DNA of 64,000 nucleotides from Callaeas wilsoni (taxonomy: Eukaryota > Chordata > Aves > Passeriformes > Callaeidae): positions 1 through 64,000 of the forward strand of contig VWPU01006253.1 of assembly GCA_013398955.1 (NCBI GenBank), given 5' to 3'. Each line of letters opens with the position of its first letter. Position 1 is the stretch's first letter. This document shows positions 1-13,105 of the stretch, piece by piece. The notes under the pieces are model-generated. The model saw only the letters and a list, made by a program, of their open reading frames with translations. It was not told the DNA's origin and did no database searches. The translations under genes and the position numbers were made by a program.

Positions 1-2679
1 GAACCCAAACCCCTACAAGTGTCAACCCCTGCTCTTCCGAGAGCCAGCCTGCCACAAGGAAGTGCTTCCAAGCAGAATTAAAGTTAAACTTGTCGGACTG
101 AGGTCTGCCACGTCTCAGGGATGTGCACGCTCATTCTTTGTACGTCCCTGCACACATGGACACACACAGTTCCTTTACAATCAAGCTGTTTGCAATGCTG
201 AATTTCAGTGTACATCCACTATTTCACACATTTTCACCTAGTCTCAAATGTTTACGCATTAAATTTTTGAGGGACAAAAGAGGTTGCCTGCATTTTCTGG
301 GTGCCTTTTTCTTGCTAGTCCTACAAAGTTTCTCTGTTTGTATCTTCAAATAAGCCACTGATTATTTTCACTTGGCCATTTTGATCTTGCATTGTGCTCA
401 CAGGAGCAAGAATATTTTTTCTGGTGGCTGCCTCAGGATCCCGGCAAGATGCCATAGTCTGTGAGATGAGAAATGGTGACCTCATGGATAGGGAAAGGGA
501 AAAGAGGAGGCAAGACTGAATTTTTGGTTTTCTACATTTAAATCCCATCAGGCTTTGTGTTTTCATTTCAAATTCTTTCCAAAATACTGTATCTATTTTC
601 TTTCAAGATACTATGACTGAAATGACTTTATGCTTTGCCTCCAATGGTTATTTTTTTAAAGCAAAAGGAGTTATTTGTTTTCTAAAGGATTTAAAACTTA
701 ACCAATAAAAAGTACCCAGAAGTAAAGAAGAAAAAAAGGGGAACGCTCAAGTGCTGTAGAAATCAGCAAGTCACAAAAGAGTTAAAGTTCCTTACACGTG
801 GCCAAGTTAAATAAGACCTGGAGGGACACACCGTTCTCCCCCCAGCACCCCCTAAACTCTGGGGTGTGGGCTTGTGAAATGCCTGGGAGGCAAAGTTGGC
901 CCCCATTGTGTCTTGTTTAATTTGGCTGCTTGAAGTAGTCACTTTCTTTTTGTAATTTGGCTCCTCCTGCAGCTCTCACACCTTCCCTTAACATAAATGT
1001 CCTTTACATTTTCAGCGTGCCCTTCCCCAGCCCTCCATTCCATATTGTTTGAGCAACTGCCTCTTTTTCTCTGTGCACCTACACGGGGCTGTGTTTATCC
1101 ACACATGGAGGGAGAGTCAAACCAAGCTGTGGAGCATCATCAGCACAAGGGCTGTGTTTCCAGGGTGCACTTCCCTGCTCCACAGTCCCGTAAGGAGCCA
1201 GGAGCTGCGTCCAGGAGATTTCTGCTGGCCAGCAGCGGGACCGCTCTGGAGCAGCACGCAATGATGAAGTTTTCCTGCCTGCGCATTGCAGCCTCAGCTG
1301 GAAATTCTTCCACCACCACCTTGCCACGGGTCGATGATAAAATACTAAGCTTGGTCCCACTAAGCCTGCATGTCCGGGTTGTGTTGCAACAGCGACGGGA
1401 GAAATACACCTCGTACTTGACACCTGTGCTTGGTGGTGTCAGCCATCACACAGCACGCCCTTCCCCCCATCTGACTTAAATATTAAAGTATTAATAGAGC
1501 TACACTACCTTTAATACAGTGCCAAATTGGCAAAGATGGGGACTTTGTCATTGCTTCTGCCAGTGATTACAGTTTTGCAATAAATGCAGCAGAGACTGGC
1601 ACACATGGCCAAGGGCAAGTCCTTTGTTCAGTTTACTCTCTGTAAAATGGGGATACAATGCCTTGACCAGCAAGGAAGATACAGATTTCACAGTTATTCT
1701 CTAACTGCCTTGGCCATGGAAAGCTGAAGATAAATTTTGAAGCACTTTCACAAAGAGGAGGTTACAGGGGGTTTTTTCCTATACAGAGTAAAAGAGGGTG
1801 TTTAAAAATGAATCAACATAAAACAGACTTTAATAAAAATTTTGAAATTTTGTTTTGTTGTTATATGAGAGTCTGTATTTAGACATAAATGCCCAACAAG
1901 TTTGCTGAAAAGCAGCCAACTCATTCTCATGCTGAAGGAGATGAGTTTCCACTTGCTGCATTAGAAATGTGTTCACCCTAAAGTATGAACCTGTCTGAAA
2001 AGACAAAGCCCCAGGTGGGTGAAGAAAATGCAGGAATGGAAGAAATTCCAGCTGCTGAGACCTCACACCTTTGGGAGCACATCCACTCGTGTCGTTGCAG
2101 ACTCTGTTTCAGGGGCCACTGGGTCAAGGACACCTTGTCCATGTCTCAGGACAATGTTGAGGACAGAATTTCCATTTTACTCTGTACACTACCAAAATAT
2201 TCCTGGGAAAAAGGCTCCATCTGCAATGACTCTTTGGGATTGAACACTAGCAGCCAATAACATTTTTCTTTCCATTATTGCTGTGAAAACAAAAAAAAAA
2301 AGCTCCAGGAGGATATCTGAAAAAGTGCAGTGAGAAACCAGTGAAACCAGGAAATGGAAATGGATGACTGGACACTTTGGGATTGCTACAGGCAGCTCTG
2401 GTTCAGTGAGATTTGCTGGGTTGCTGCTTTGCTGGCCTGGGAGATACATTAGAAGATGATATTTAGAAATCATAAATAATGTTGCTATATTGCAGCTGCC
2501 AGCATTCTGGGAAACATGGGTAAAAGCAGTGGAGAACTGAGTTAAAAACCCCCCGGTGGCACAATTGTGGCAACAGATGAAGGGAGAAAAAAACATAGAT
2601 ATTATGGATGGGTGAACACAGAGAATTTTTTAGGTTTGGATTCAAGCTCAATTGAAACTGAGCTTGCCTGTTTGCCTTG

Positions 2680-3047
2680 TAGGGGTGATGCCTTGTAGAG
2701 GCTGACCAGGAACAGAGGCTAGACAGAGGGAAAGGATAAAGGGTAGGTATTTATTGAAAGGCCTTCACAGGGAACACCTTGGGCAGTGCAGGAGTCTCGC
2801 AGAGACTGCACCCAAGGTGGACGACAATCACTTTTTTTTTGGACAGATATAAGTTTTGTCCATTTGCATATCAGAGGTTAATTGTCCAATTACAGCTTCA
2901 GGCAGTGGAGTCCCCTTCTCGTAGTTTGCTCCCCCCCAACTCACTTTCGTTTACATTTCTCGGGGCCTGAGACAGTGAGGTGTCCTTGATTCTCAGGCCT
3001 AGAGAGGAATTGTTGTGTCTGACAAAAATGGGAAAAGCAGCAGCTAA
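2680..3047 (-). mobile_element. Probable solo LTR of an endogenous retrovirus
   Basis: Read on the minus strand the element starts near 3047 with TGTTAGCTGC. It runs through a GC-richer body and carries CAATAAATACC at about 2756-2746 (AATAAA at 2755-2750). It then ends with a pyrimidine-rich stretch (CCTTTCCCTCTGTCTAGCCTCTGTTCC) near 2680-2735. This TG-start, poly(A)-signal, CT-rich R/U5 order is typical of avian retroviral LTRs. No internal retroviral genes lie next to it. I could not define a target-site duplication, so the ends are approximate. Confidence 0.5.
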
Positions 3048-6000
3048 CACTCTATATGGAGTTCAGAGTTACACACTAAAGAATTGCAGGATTATAAATA
3101 TATGAAAATATAAAAGCTAAAATCCTAAGGCATCAGAGGCAACTCAAAGATGCTCTATGTCGCTCCTTCTGTTGTAGAACTCTTGGGCTTAGAAATGGAA
3201 AATAGCTTTAGCACTGGGCATCCAGTCCACGCAGGCCACAGCCCACCCAAGACTGACTGACCCCGTAGACTTCCCCAAGCTTTACAGCTGCAACTCTGTT
3301 CCACAGCTAAATTCAGCTTGAAAAGCCACTTTATTTGGTATTCCCCTTGCATTTCCCTTCTCGTGTTCTATATTCTCCTCACAGCTTGTGTAAGATGAAA
3401 AATAAATCACAGCTGAAACTCAATGTCAAAGGATGACACCTGAACGTGGGTAACATGGATTTGTATGAGGCTGTGACTTCATTTCTTACAAGTATCTCAT
3501 TGGTGCCAATACAATGAACATGGAATAGTCTATCAGCTTAGACCTGAAAGAGATGGACATCAAGGGATCCCTTCACATCAGGTATCATCACACACTCAGA
3601 CACTCCCAGGGGAATATGGCCCAGATATTAGAATGTAGAATGGAGAAGCCGAAGAACTAAGGCCATATGACAGATAAGCCTTGCTACACCTCTCTGCCTC
3701 TTTCACTTTGTACTATTTATAAGCCTGAGTCGACAGCTCGAACTATGGTCATCTTAGGCAGATATTTCCAGTCTTATGTTTCTCTTATGGCATTACAGAA
3801 CATCTCCACCACGTCTTGTGCAGTGGAAAACACAGATTCCAGAATTATTTAGTTCCGCAGTTTGGATTTTTGCATGAATAGACCTGCGACAGGAGTCAGG
3901 GTCTTCATTTTTTGACAGAAACCAAGCATGACAAATCTAGAATGACTATTAAATATATTTTTATCTCCACAAGTTCTTTGGATCAGATTGTTTCCTTCCC
4001 AGATCATGGAAGTGATGGAAAAATATTTCCAAGTTACAGGGGCAGACAGCTGAGATAACTCCTAACATTTCATGGTGTTTGTGTCACCCTAAATAAAGAA
4101 AGAACAGTTAGGCTTTGCCTAAAACCGTTTATGTTGGTGTATAGGCAATGTAACCAGTTTCATGTGCTTTCAGTTGTGTTTAATGATGAGTTGTGATAAA
4201 TAGTGCCTGAAATAGTGTATACAGTGTAAACAACTAATTTAATACAGCACATTTCACATTGAAGAAGTGAATGTGTTTCCTTTCAAAGGTTCATTTTTTG
4301 TTGACATGATTTTTATCTGTGTGGTCAGAAGCTAGAGCATCTCAAGCTCCTTTGGATATGTTCAAATTATCCATTCAAGAAGGAAAGCAGCTTTTTATTC
4401 ATTATCTAAAAGTAACTGAGCTATTCACAAAACATCTTTTCAGACTATGCTATTCCTTTTGCTAAGTGACCATAGCCAATTCTCTCTTGTTTTGGATGCA
4501 TGCACTTTATTATTTTTTTTTTAATACAGGTTTCTTTATGTCAGATCAACCTTCTTTTACATAATCTTTACTTTTTTTTTCTTTCCTCAGTTCACCAAAT
4601 TTTGGTCCTGGTTTCCTCTGGTCATCTGTAAAACTTGATTTTGTAATGTTCACAGAGTTAGGAGTTGGAGTATTTTATGGATAATACCACAGCTGTAGGA
4701 ACTCACGTTAAAAGGTGCAATACTGTATAGAAGTGGAAGTGATTTTTATTTCGTTTTCTAAAAAAAATGACACTGCCAACTCACGCATGGAACTCACAAG
4801 CTCCAAAACTTATGTCTCCAAGTATTCTGGAGTGATTGCCATTGAACCTTCTTCATCTTCTGGCTTTCTTTTCACTGGTGGTAATGTGGACATTTGGACA
4901 AATCTTGTATATATTTCAGGAGCCACAGGTATTGAGCTTTAACCTTTGAATCTTGATTAATTATCCACTGTCAGTCTTGGGTGACATTGCTGCACTTGTC
5001 TTCTCCTTCCCCATTTTGGGTAGCTTGCTAGCAAATCTAGACTTCTTGTTGGGGTTACAGTAAGAGAAATGCCACAGCAGTGTACTGCAGTCTCACTGCC
5101 ACGCTCCCATTGCTGTTTGCAGGGTTTCTGCTGGTGAGTCACCCGTGCTGTGACTTTGGTGAAAGAAACACGTTCCTCAGAGTTTACCAGTTTCACAGCC
5201 ATTGATCATGTGCCTGGCTATCAGTACAGGCCGTTCTTTGCACCCTTGCTCTCTTGTTCCTCTAGCACTTCTACACACCTCTCTGCATTCATGCCTCTTT
5301 CTAACTAATCTTCATATTTCTGTATACGGATTTTTGCACGGCAATGTAATATAAACCACGGAGTACAGTGCGGGCCCTGGCTTTGATGGCTGGCAGGATA
5401 AATCCATTTTATGCAGGGTTAATTGTACTGCAACTTGTTCCAGCTTTACTGAGAGAGACAGATGCAGGTGATTACATCATGTCTCCAATCACTAAACCAC
5501 ATTACCTATTTAATATAGCTTGGTGACTGCAGTTTTCCTTTGTGCCTGTTCCTGAGTTGGTTACACCAACTTAATGCAATTGTATTCATGTGCAATTATG
5601 TGACTGCCCATTAAGGGAAATGTTATAAGCCAGCTCAGGTAGGAAAAGAATCCAAGGCCACATCAACCTCCCTGCAAGTCGCTGGGCACCCCTAATTCTT
5701 ACAAAGAAAACACTGGGGTGCTGCAGAATGTCCCCAGGGCTGTCATCAGTGTAGTCTGGAGGGAAAAGTCCCAGCCACCGGCCCCTTCACTGAGAATAAC
5801 TATGTGAGTAAGGCTCCACGTTTATTAAGAGCTGAACCAGCTTCTTGGCTGAAGCAGCACCACCGTCCCCGTCATCCTAAGAAGAGCTGATGGTCTCTGC
5901 TGGCAGTGCCACTTGGGCCAGCTCTGTGTCTCTGCAGTACAGCTGCACCCAGTCAGCTGGAAAACCGTGCCCTGAGGTGTGCACAGGGCCGGATGCTCAA

Positions 6001-7404
6001 GGGCAGACCCAGCTAAATAGAGCCTAGGACTGCTCCTGGAAGCATCTGAGGGTAGCCCACAGAAGTCACCCTATCTCAGCAGAGAAGGGCATTATCCAGC
6101 TGAATGTCAGAGCTTCCAAAATGCTCAACAAATTCAGAACATTACTGGAATAAGAACAGCATCTGTAGGAACTTCAACCAGTGTAAAATTACATGCTCCT
6201 AATCCTTCTCCCCCGCAGCACGCAATGAGTTCCACATTGAGTCAGAAAAAAACCGAGCTCAGTGCTCCAGAGATGCGCTGTTGCACAACTATCCCCTCTG
6301 TGGAGGTTTATCACTCCTCCGTGAACTAGCTGGTGCTGACCACTATCCAGCACAGAAGCCATGCTCATCAGTGTGCTCTCGGAGCACAGCAGTGTGCAGC
6401 CGTGGGAACTGCTCTTCTCCAGCCTAGTCCTCTGCTCAGACAGGCTAGAATTGTTGGAGGTCTTTATAGAAGAAAGGAGCTGATATTTGAAGAGCCGTAC
6501 ACTGCTCCTGTAATTCGTGGCCATGTTACGCCTCTGGGGTGATAAGCAGCAGTTACTGACATGGAGAAGTAACCCACGAAAGAAGTTACATGGATTTTAA
6601 TTGTATTCTATACAGTTTCCTATACAGCAATTACAGACAGTTTATAAGAAGCAGTCAAAAAACTGAGTGAGCCACATTTCCAGCAGAAGTTTTGTGGGTC
6701 AGCATCAGGCTACAGAAGCTCCTCCCAGCTGACCCACAGAGAAGCTCTCAGAAATGATCCCATCTGTGGATTCAAAATGCTGGGCTACAGAGTTGGCCAA
6801 AGAGTCTGCTCCTGTGGTCTGTCTCTCTGTAGAAGAAAAAGTGCTGGAGGAGTCAGATGTTGCCTGGACAGGAACTGGCTTATTTATAGCAAACTATCCC
6901 TTGGCCACACCGGCACCCTCCTCACAAAATCCTGTCATTGCTTTATAGCTGCATTTCTACGACGGCTTTAGCATGTGATGGGCATGCTCAGGCATTCCTC
7001 TGCCCAGCCCTTGGTTGCATTTTCATGCCGTGGTTTCACGTAGAATGATGCCCAACAAGCAACATCCAGCAAAACTGATCTGCTAGTGGTGATCTCATAT
7101 GGGATGTGTTCTCTGGGTCGATGCATCTATTTGCTTTGGGGAAAAAAATCATCTGAACACTTTCAAAATTTTTTTAATGGCAGATGCTATTTGTCAGCCC
7201 TCACCCACCTCAGTAAAGCTTCACTCAGTATGCAATAAATGAGGCACTCCAGCAGATCATCTTCTGCAATTTTTCTGTAGTGTATTGTAAGGCCCCAAAA
7301 GTATAAAACACTTCACAAAGCATTAACTTGGCCCATTCAACTTAGCGAACTCTAAACCCATTCGATTTTAAGTTACTCAAAATTCCCATAAGAGAGAATT
7401 AGAA

Positions 7405-7407
<3 letters not shown>

Positions 7408-7480
<73 letters not shown>
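7408..7480. repeat. (AAAG)n microsatellite
   Basis: About 18 uninterrupted AAAG units on the plus strand, flanked by AGAAGAAG on the left and ACAGAAAAGACACAG on the right. It forms a 70-odd-base polypurine/polypyrimidine tract. The open frame across it on the minus strand (a Ser/Phe/Leu run) is a product of the repeat, not a gene. Confidence 0.95.
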
Positions 7481-7481
<1 letters not shown>

Positions 7482-8227
7482 CAGAAAAGACACAGAAAAG
7501 CACAAATATAGCCACCACTCCTGGTTCCTGCAGTGTTCAGCTGATAGAAATCACAAGAGGAGGTAGGGTCAAGACATGTCCTTGCTGCATGTCCCGCGTT
7601 AAACACTCGTTGGCTTTCCCGGTCCCTTCCCCCACGTGGGACTCCTGGTCAGGTTAGCAGCTGGATTAGGGGCTCCAGAGATGAGTGCATTGCCTCTGGT
7701 GTGCCAGGGATTGGCAGCCACTGCCAGGCTGGGATACAGGCTCTAGGAATAGGGTGTGCAGGGCAGGGCATCGCCTCACCAGGGCAAAGCCCGACCTGCC
7801 CTTACCCCTCACACACGCACACGGAATATTCCAAACCAGCAATGCTTCCAGCCTCTCACGTACTTCAGAGAATGTCACAGGCTGTGCAATTTAATTTGTA
7901 TCTACGTTTGTGCCCCAAACATTTTGCTTTAGCACATAAGTACTTACATTACGTCCAGTAACACTATGTTGCACTGGTTTGTAGTGTCCTGGTATTGCTG
8001 AGCTGCACTATCTGTGGTAATATTTATGTCCTGTGCCTGTCAATGTGCTAAGGGATGAAGCTAAATAAATTCCGTAAAGCTTGCAAACCCACCCTGATTA
8101 TTTTTTGTTCCATTCTTTTCATTTCTGTAATAAGTTGTCAGGTTTGCACTTGGAACAGCCTGTACTTTAAGATGAGGGATCTCCTGTCATTGAGATTTCC
8201 ACTACTGATCCTACGATTTGGATTGGG

Positions 8228-8254
8228 CTTTGAAGAAGGGATACTTCTTCAAAG
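8228..8254. other. Perfect 11-bp stem hairpin
   Basis: CTTTGAAGAAG at 8228-8238 and its exact reverse complement CTTCTTCAAAG at 8244-8254 enclose the loop GGATA. No T-run follows and there is no nearby gene. The function is unknown and it may be chance. Confidence 0.6.
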
Positions 8255-10395
8255 AGGTACATGATATTCTACCTTTTAAATTTGCAACACTGAACTGGGA
8301 GATACAGAGCCTTCTCTTCTCCTGGACTGGAAACCAGAAGCCTGCATGAGCTAAGGCCAAATGGGCCAGCCCAGGAGAGGTGGGGTTGAGACCCCCTGGT
8401 TTCTGCAGCTCTGAGTAGATCCTCTGGTGTCTAATAACATCCATATGCCAGATGAAACTTGTGGCTGGGGGCTTGCATGCAGGACACCTGTTCCCTGTGG
8501 CTTCTTTGAATGAGATGTTACACTGTGGCCTTCCCTGCACTGGGAAAATTAATAAGGTCCCTGCCCTCCTCCACTGTCTCTTCTAAAGAAACATGTGAGA
8601 ACTGCCATCCCAAAGCTGCTTAAAGCTGGCCAAAGCATTCAAATGTTCGTGGTAAAGTAGGGAAGGAAGGAAGGGGAGAGGAACCACAGCACTGCTGCCT
8701 CTGCCACCCACACACACATGCTCTGCAAATGAGCCATCAAAGGACTCCTGGATGAGAGCAGGACTATGCCAGGAGGGCTCTCAAGCCCTGTGGTTAGGGC
8801 AGTCACCCACAGAAAGGGAGTCTGCCAGGGGTGGTTGCTGTGTGTTCTGCAACCCAAGCTGCCCACCGGGCCAGCTGGACCCCGGCGGATCTTCCGCTGA
8901 TCCCAGTGCATCTTTCCCATTCTCCATTGCTATCACCTCTCTCTGGGAAGCCCCAGTGAAAAGTGGCAAATGGCTCAGGGCCTTGTGTGTGTACATGGGT
9001 GGCAGAGGGAGAAGAGCCACTGCTGTACAGGAGATTCCTGTCACACCTGGGTTTATTTCAAATTCAATGCTCACCTCATCTTTCTGGGATGGTGTCAAGG
9101 CCTTAAGCAGGTTGTCTACTCAGAGGAGTGTTACCTTTTTGCACCTAAATGAACACTAAATAAACATTTTTTACAAGTTTGTCCTGTTATTTCTGATACT
9201 GCCCTCCAAACACTGCTCTGCTTTCGCTTTGCACAGTGACTGCCAAGGCAAAAGTGTAATACTTTTTGCCCATTTCAGTATTACCTTGTTTTTAATCCTT
9301 ATAAACTGTCAGTGTAACTTTCACACTGAGTACTATTTGTGTACTTATAACTTTACATCTTGGAACAGGGAAGCCTCTCTCAGATTTTTTTCCTATTTTT
9401 TTCAGTGTTGATGCTGACTATTCTGAGCCTGCAGCAACAAAACACTAAGGAATAACTACTATCTAGCTAACTAAGCTTTCTCATTTTATATATGTGCCCC
9501 ATAAGAGTTATATAAATATGTCTATAAATATGGTAAATCAATGCTCACCCTGGGGTCAATATGCTTCATACCAAAAGCAACTTCAATTCATACTGATGCA
9601 GTAAGATTTTCTGAAGAATATGGTTGGATCAGGGAAAAAGTACTCAATAACATGAAGGATCACACTGCTGAAGAGTCTGGGTGACCATTCCCAAGCTCTT
9701 ACCCAAGGGTTCCTACTAAAATGCATGGAAACTGAGATACCAGTTCTTCACACTAATATTGAAGCTGGTACCCTGCATATGTGTTCTGCTTTTTTGAGCT
9801 ACTGCTTCCAGTGATAATTTTTTATTAATTTTTTGTTTAACCCAGATTAGAAACATGTATTTTGATACAGACAATGATTTTGATTTTGTTGAGTCTCTTC
9901 TTCTAGCTGAAATACAGACCCACTTACAAAGGATTAAATTGATTAAATAAGAAAGAGCAGTCTAATGCAAGGAGCCAGCAGAAGGAAATACTGGTTCACA
10001 ATTTCTATTAACCTGTTGAAATTGTTGCCATAAAATGGAATTAAACCCCAAAGCAAGCATCAAAGCACATATTGAAGGGCATATCTGAAAGATTCTGAAA
10101 GGATTTTAGAAAGGCTCTAAAACTCCCGGTTTCAAGATTAAACAAATAATTCATTATTAGGGGTAGACAAAACACAGCAAGGTGAAGGACAGATTGTCCT
10201 CATTCATAATCCCCCCTAAGCTTTTCAGCAGCATCCAAGGCTAGACACAGTAAAAGCCAGAATACAGTCAGACAGTCTAGGCACAGAATTGGGAATGGCA
10301 CTGGTATATTTATCTTCCCTTGTAAAAACAAAAATAAAGAAATGCTTGCAGAATTGATCTTTAAAGGTCTTTCTACCTTTCTGGTGCTTTTTCAA

Positions 10396-12320
10396 TACAG
10401 GGGGGGAAAAAAGTTTATTGACACAAGGAAAGCTGTAAACTCTGCAGCCATAACTTACAGCCAGGTTTGAGGGGGCTTCAGCTTCCCCACAGCTTTTGGT
10501 GTTGATGTCTCAATCTCATATTAGAAATACAGTGCAAATAAAAACTGACACATACCTCCAAATTACATTTAAAAATTATTTTAAAATGAAAAATAAATTA
10601 TATTGCTATTTTTAAGTACCATTGACTGTACTGACTGTGAAAAATTATTCTGAAGAGCTTCTACAATAATCAAAATAACAACTCCAGCTGTTTTTAAGAT
10701 ACACTTCCTGTGAAGAAGGCAACTTACAAATTCCAAGGACTCAATTTTTAAAATTTCTTGAGAAGACAGAATTTGTATTTTTATTGCAATAATGCCTGGA
10801 CTTCACAATCTAGCACCATGTCTTCATCCCCTCTGTTGTGCAAACACATGTGACAGTATTTTGAAAATGTCTGTCTCTAGAAAACCACTGAGGAAGCCTC
10901 ACAGACAGAGAAGAACACAGAGGGAACAATAGCAAAGATTTATTTAGCGCTTTCTGTGCTTGGCACTTAGAAACAGAGTTCCGTGCATAGGGCAAATCTT
11001 TATACAGCTTTTTCTTCATACATATTTTACATACCATTTTTATTGCCCTCTTTTATATTCATAATATTGAATACCCCACTAGGCATATAAATACATTTAT
11101 CTACAACACCTCACAACAACTCTCAATAATATCTGTATTCTGTTACTTGGTATTTGCATTTTCACACAACTTAAATGCATAGCTTGCACCAAGCTACAAT
11201 TGTTTTCTTATTTTTAAAGGATTTGAAGAGAAAAAAAGGAAAAAAAAAAAGAACAAGGAAAAAAAACAGAAAAGAAAGATGTTAAAAGGCAATGATCTAT
11301 TTGGTTAATCAGAGACCATGTGGCAGGTGGAAGGTTGGCAAATACTCAACCTCACTGTTTCTGAAATGCTAATGATTTTCTACGGCAACTCTTGCATGCA
11401 AGGTCAGCTGCACTCCTGTAGAGCTCTCTTTTTTCATTGCTCTTCCCCATGAGCTCAGTCTGGACAGTTTCTTCCCACTGAGATGAGTGCTGTGGGAGAC
11501 ACACATTCCCCACAAAGGCCATCATCCATTCGGTTTCGCTGCATTACTTCCAGTCAAGCCAACAGGAGCTGAGCTCCTCCCCCCCATTCATCTTTCCAAA
11601 GTTCCATCCCCACTTCTGTCTGAGGCTCATTTGTGAGCTAAAACTTTTCTCTCTCCTCTCTCTCCCATCTCCATCTGCAGGTGGGTGCTGGTGATCTCGA
11701 CCTTCATAAAGAAACAGACAGCTGGGCAGAGCCATGGTGAAAATGAGAAACCTCTTCAGAAGAAGCTCCAGCCCGGCAGCGCCATTCCTGTGCTACACTG
11801 GAGGAAGAACCCACAGTCCTTGCTGGTTTCGGAAATGGGCTGAGCCACTCTGGCACTGAGGAACTGTCTGGGAAGGGGGAGGTCTTTAGAGCCACGGGCA
11901 GTGCAGCTTCAGAGGATGAAGCCCTGGGAGACTGCCCTTCTTCAACATCGGAGGAGACAGCACAGGGAATGGGTCCCTCCATGCTGAAAGCTCACACTGC
12001 TTAAAGTCAATGCACAAACAGTAAATTCAGCTGCTTCTCTCCAGCTTCTTGTTGAAGTCACGCCCTCTTCTCTGCAATGTCCAGAAAAAGCAGATGCTCT
12101 GTGCCAATCTGGAGGCCCTGGGCTACAACAAGCTGCGATGGCTGTCAGTTGAGGCTCTCCAGAAGGTTCTGGGGCACACACCTAGATGGCTTATGTTCTT
12201 GTTTATCATTATAATACTAGTTCCACTATAAGTTTGAAGGCAAAAGGGTACTAGGACGGATTCACCCCTGGGAACGATGAAGGTCTGGCTGCCTTCGATG
12301 CCAAGGAGAGGCATGGCTTG
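10396..12320 (-). other. TBX18: Probable TBX18 3' UTR
   Basis: Sequence directly after the TAA. There is no exon-like open frame. Several minus-strand AATAAA hexamers occur (for example at about 11044-11039, 10943-10938 and 10784-10779). The furthest strong one is at 10419-10414, which would give a UTR of about 1.9 kb. The extent is inferred; transcript data would fix it. Confidence 0.5.
10414..10419 (-). terminator. Candidate poly(A) signal AATAAA for TBX18
   Basis: The minus strand reads GTGTCAATAAACTTTTTTCC, followed by a C-run and TGTATTG, a plausible signal with a pyrimidine/GU-containing downstream stretch. Upstream hexamers in the same UTR could be used instead or as alternatives. Confidence 0.4.
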
Positions 12321-13105
12321 TTAGACCATGTGCACAGACATCTGTGAGGAGGAGCCCTGAACCGCTCCGTACTGTCTGTTGTCACAGGCAGCGGCCGTCT
12401 GCTGGTTGCTGGAGGGAGGGCTGATCATGTGCATCCCGTGATCCATCCCTGTGGAAAGGTATTGCCTCTCTCCAAAGGCCCCACTGGACGGGGAAGAGCA
12501 GAGTAAAGTGCTTTGGGAGGTGGTGAGTTTCTCTGGGCTCGCCGCCAGCCTGGGGGAAGCAGGGAAATTGTATCCGTAGAGGTTGTAGGGATTGTGCAGG
12601 GAGAAGGCATTGTAGGAGCTCTGCTGCATGTGGCCACCACCAAACATGTGTGAAGAGGAGGAGGTGGAGGCAGGGTTGCCTGCTTGCATGACATACTGAA
12701 ACTGGGAGCTGGGGAAAGATCCCAGCTGGCCGCTGTACGCCTCCATCTTGCTGTTGCTGGGCAGGGAGGAAGGAGCCGGCATTCCTGAGATCAAGGAGGG
12801 AGTCCTCTGAGGCATGAAGGTTTCGGAGGGCTGCGAGGCAGAAGCAGTGCTGCTCTGCAGCCGGTTGTAGCCCCCGTCGCTCAGCCCTGGGTAGCTCTGC
12901 AGTGCTGCCATGTTGCTCCTGGCACACGGAGGATAATCAGACAGGTTGAGGTTGCAAAGCTGACTCTCCCGGCAGCCAACATTGAAAGTGTTGGGGGCCA
13001 GATGGAAGGCTGGAGGAGAGCAGGATGGAGAGAGAAGGTGAGAAGAAGCAGATGGTGATGGGGTCCCCGTGCTGGAGGTGGTCGGGGACGTTCCTGTGCT
13101 GCCTC
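12321..13105 (-). CDS. TBX18: TBX18 exon 8: C-terminal domain and stop
   Basis: 785 bp including the TAA stop at 12323-12321. The acceptor is TGTTTTGCAG|GAGGCA. It encodes 260 residues after the split Gly, rich in Ser, Pro, Gln and Tyr: a [20 protein letters not shown] tract, [73 protein letters not shown] and the end [10 protein letters not shown]. It has no known fold. In the family this region acts in transcriptional regulation. High sequence order and an intact frame argue for a live gene. Long open frames on the same strand in other phases are shadows of its biased composition. Confidence 0.97.

Larger units (their letters stand above)
1..10395. other. 3' intergenic flank of TBX18
   Basis: AT-rich non-coding sequence. 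The open frames here are short, unsupported by splice signals or recognisable families, and occur on both strands. It holds a probable solo LTR (about 2680-3047), a perfect hairpin (8228-8254) and an (AAAG)n tract (7408-7480), each listed separately. In other amniotes TBX18 is flanked by long gene-poor stretches, which fits. Confidence 0.7.

Noticed and set aside
6189..6524. 111-codon minus-strand frame in the 3' flank
   Set aside because: No recognisable domain, no splice context, and a plus-strand frame overlaps it.
12382..12927. 181-codon open frame on the same strand as exon 8
   Set aside because: It overlaps the verified TBX18 frame in another phase. Its Gln/Pro/Leu-rich composition is what the Ser/Pro/Tyr codons of exon 8 produce when shifted.
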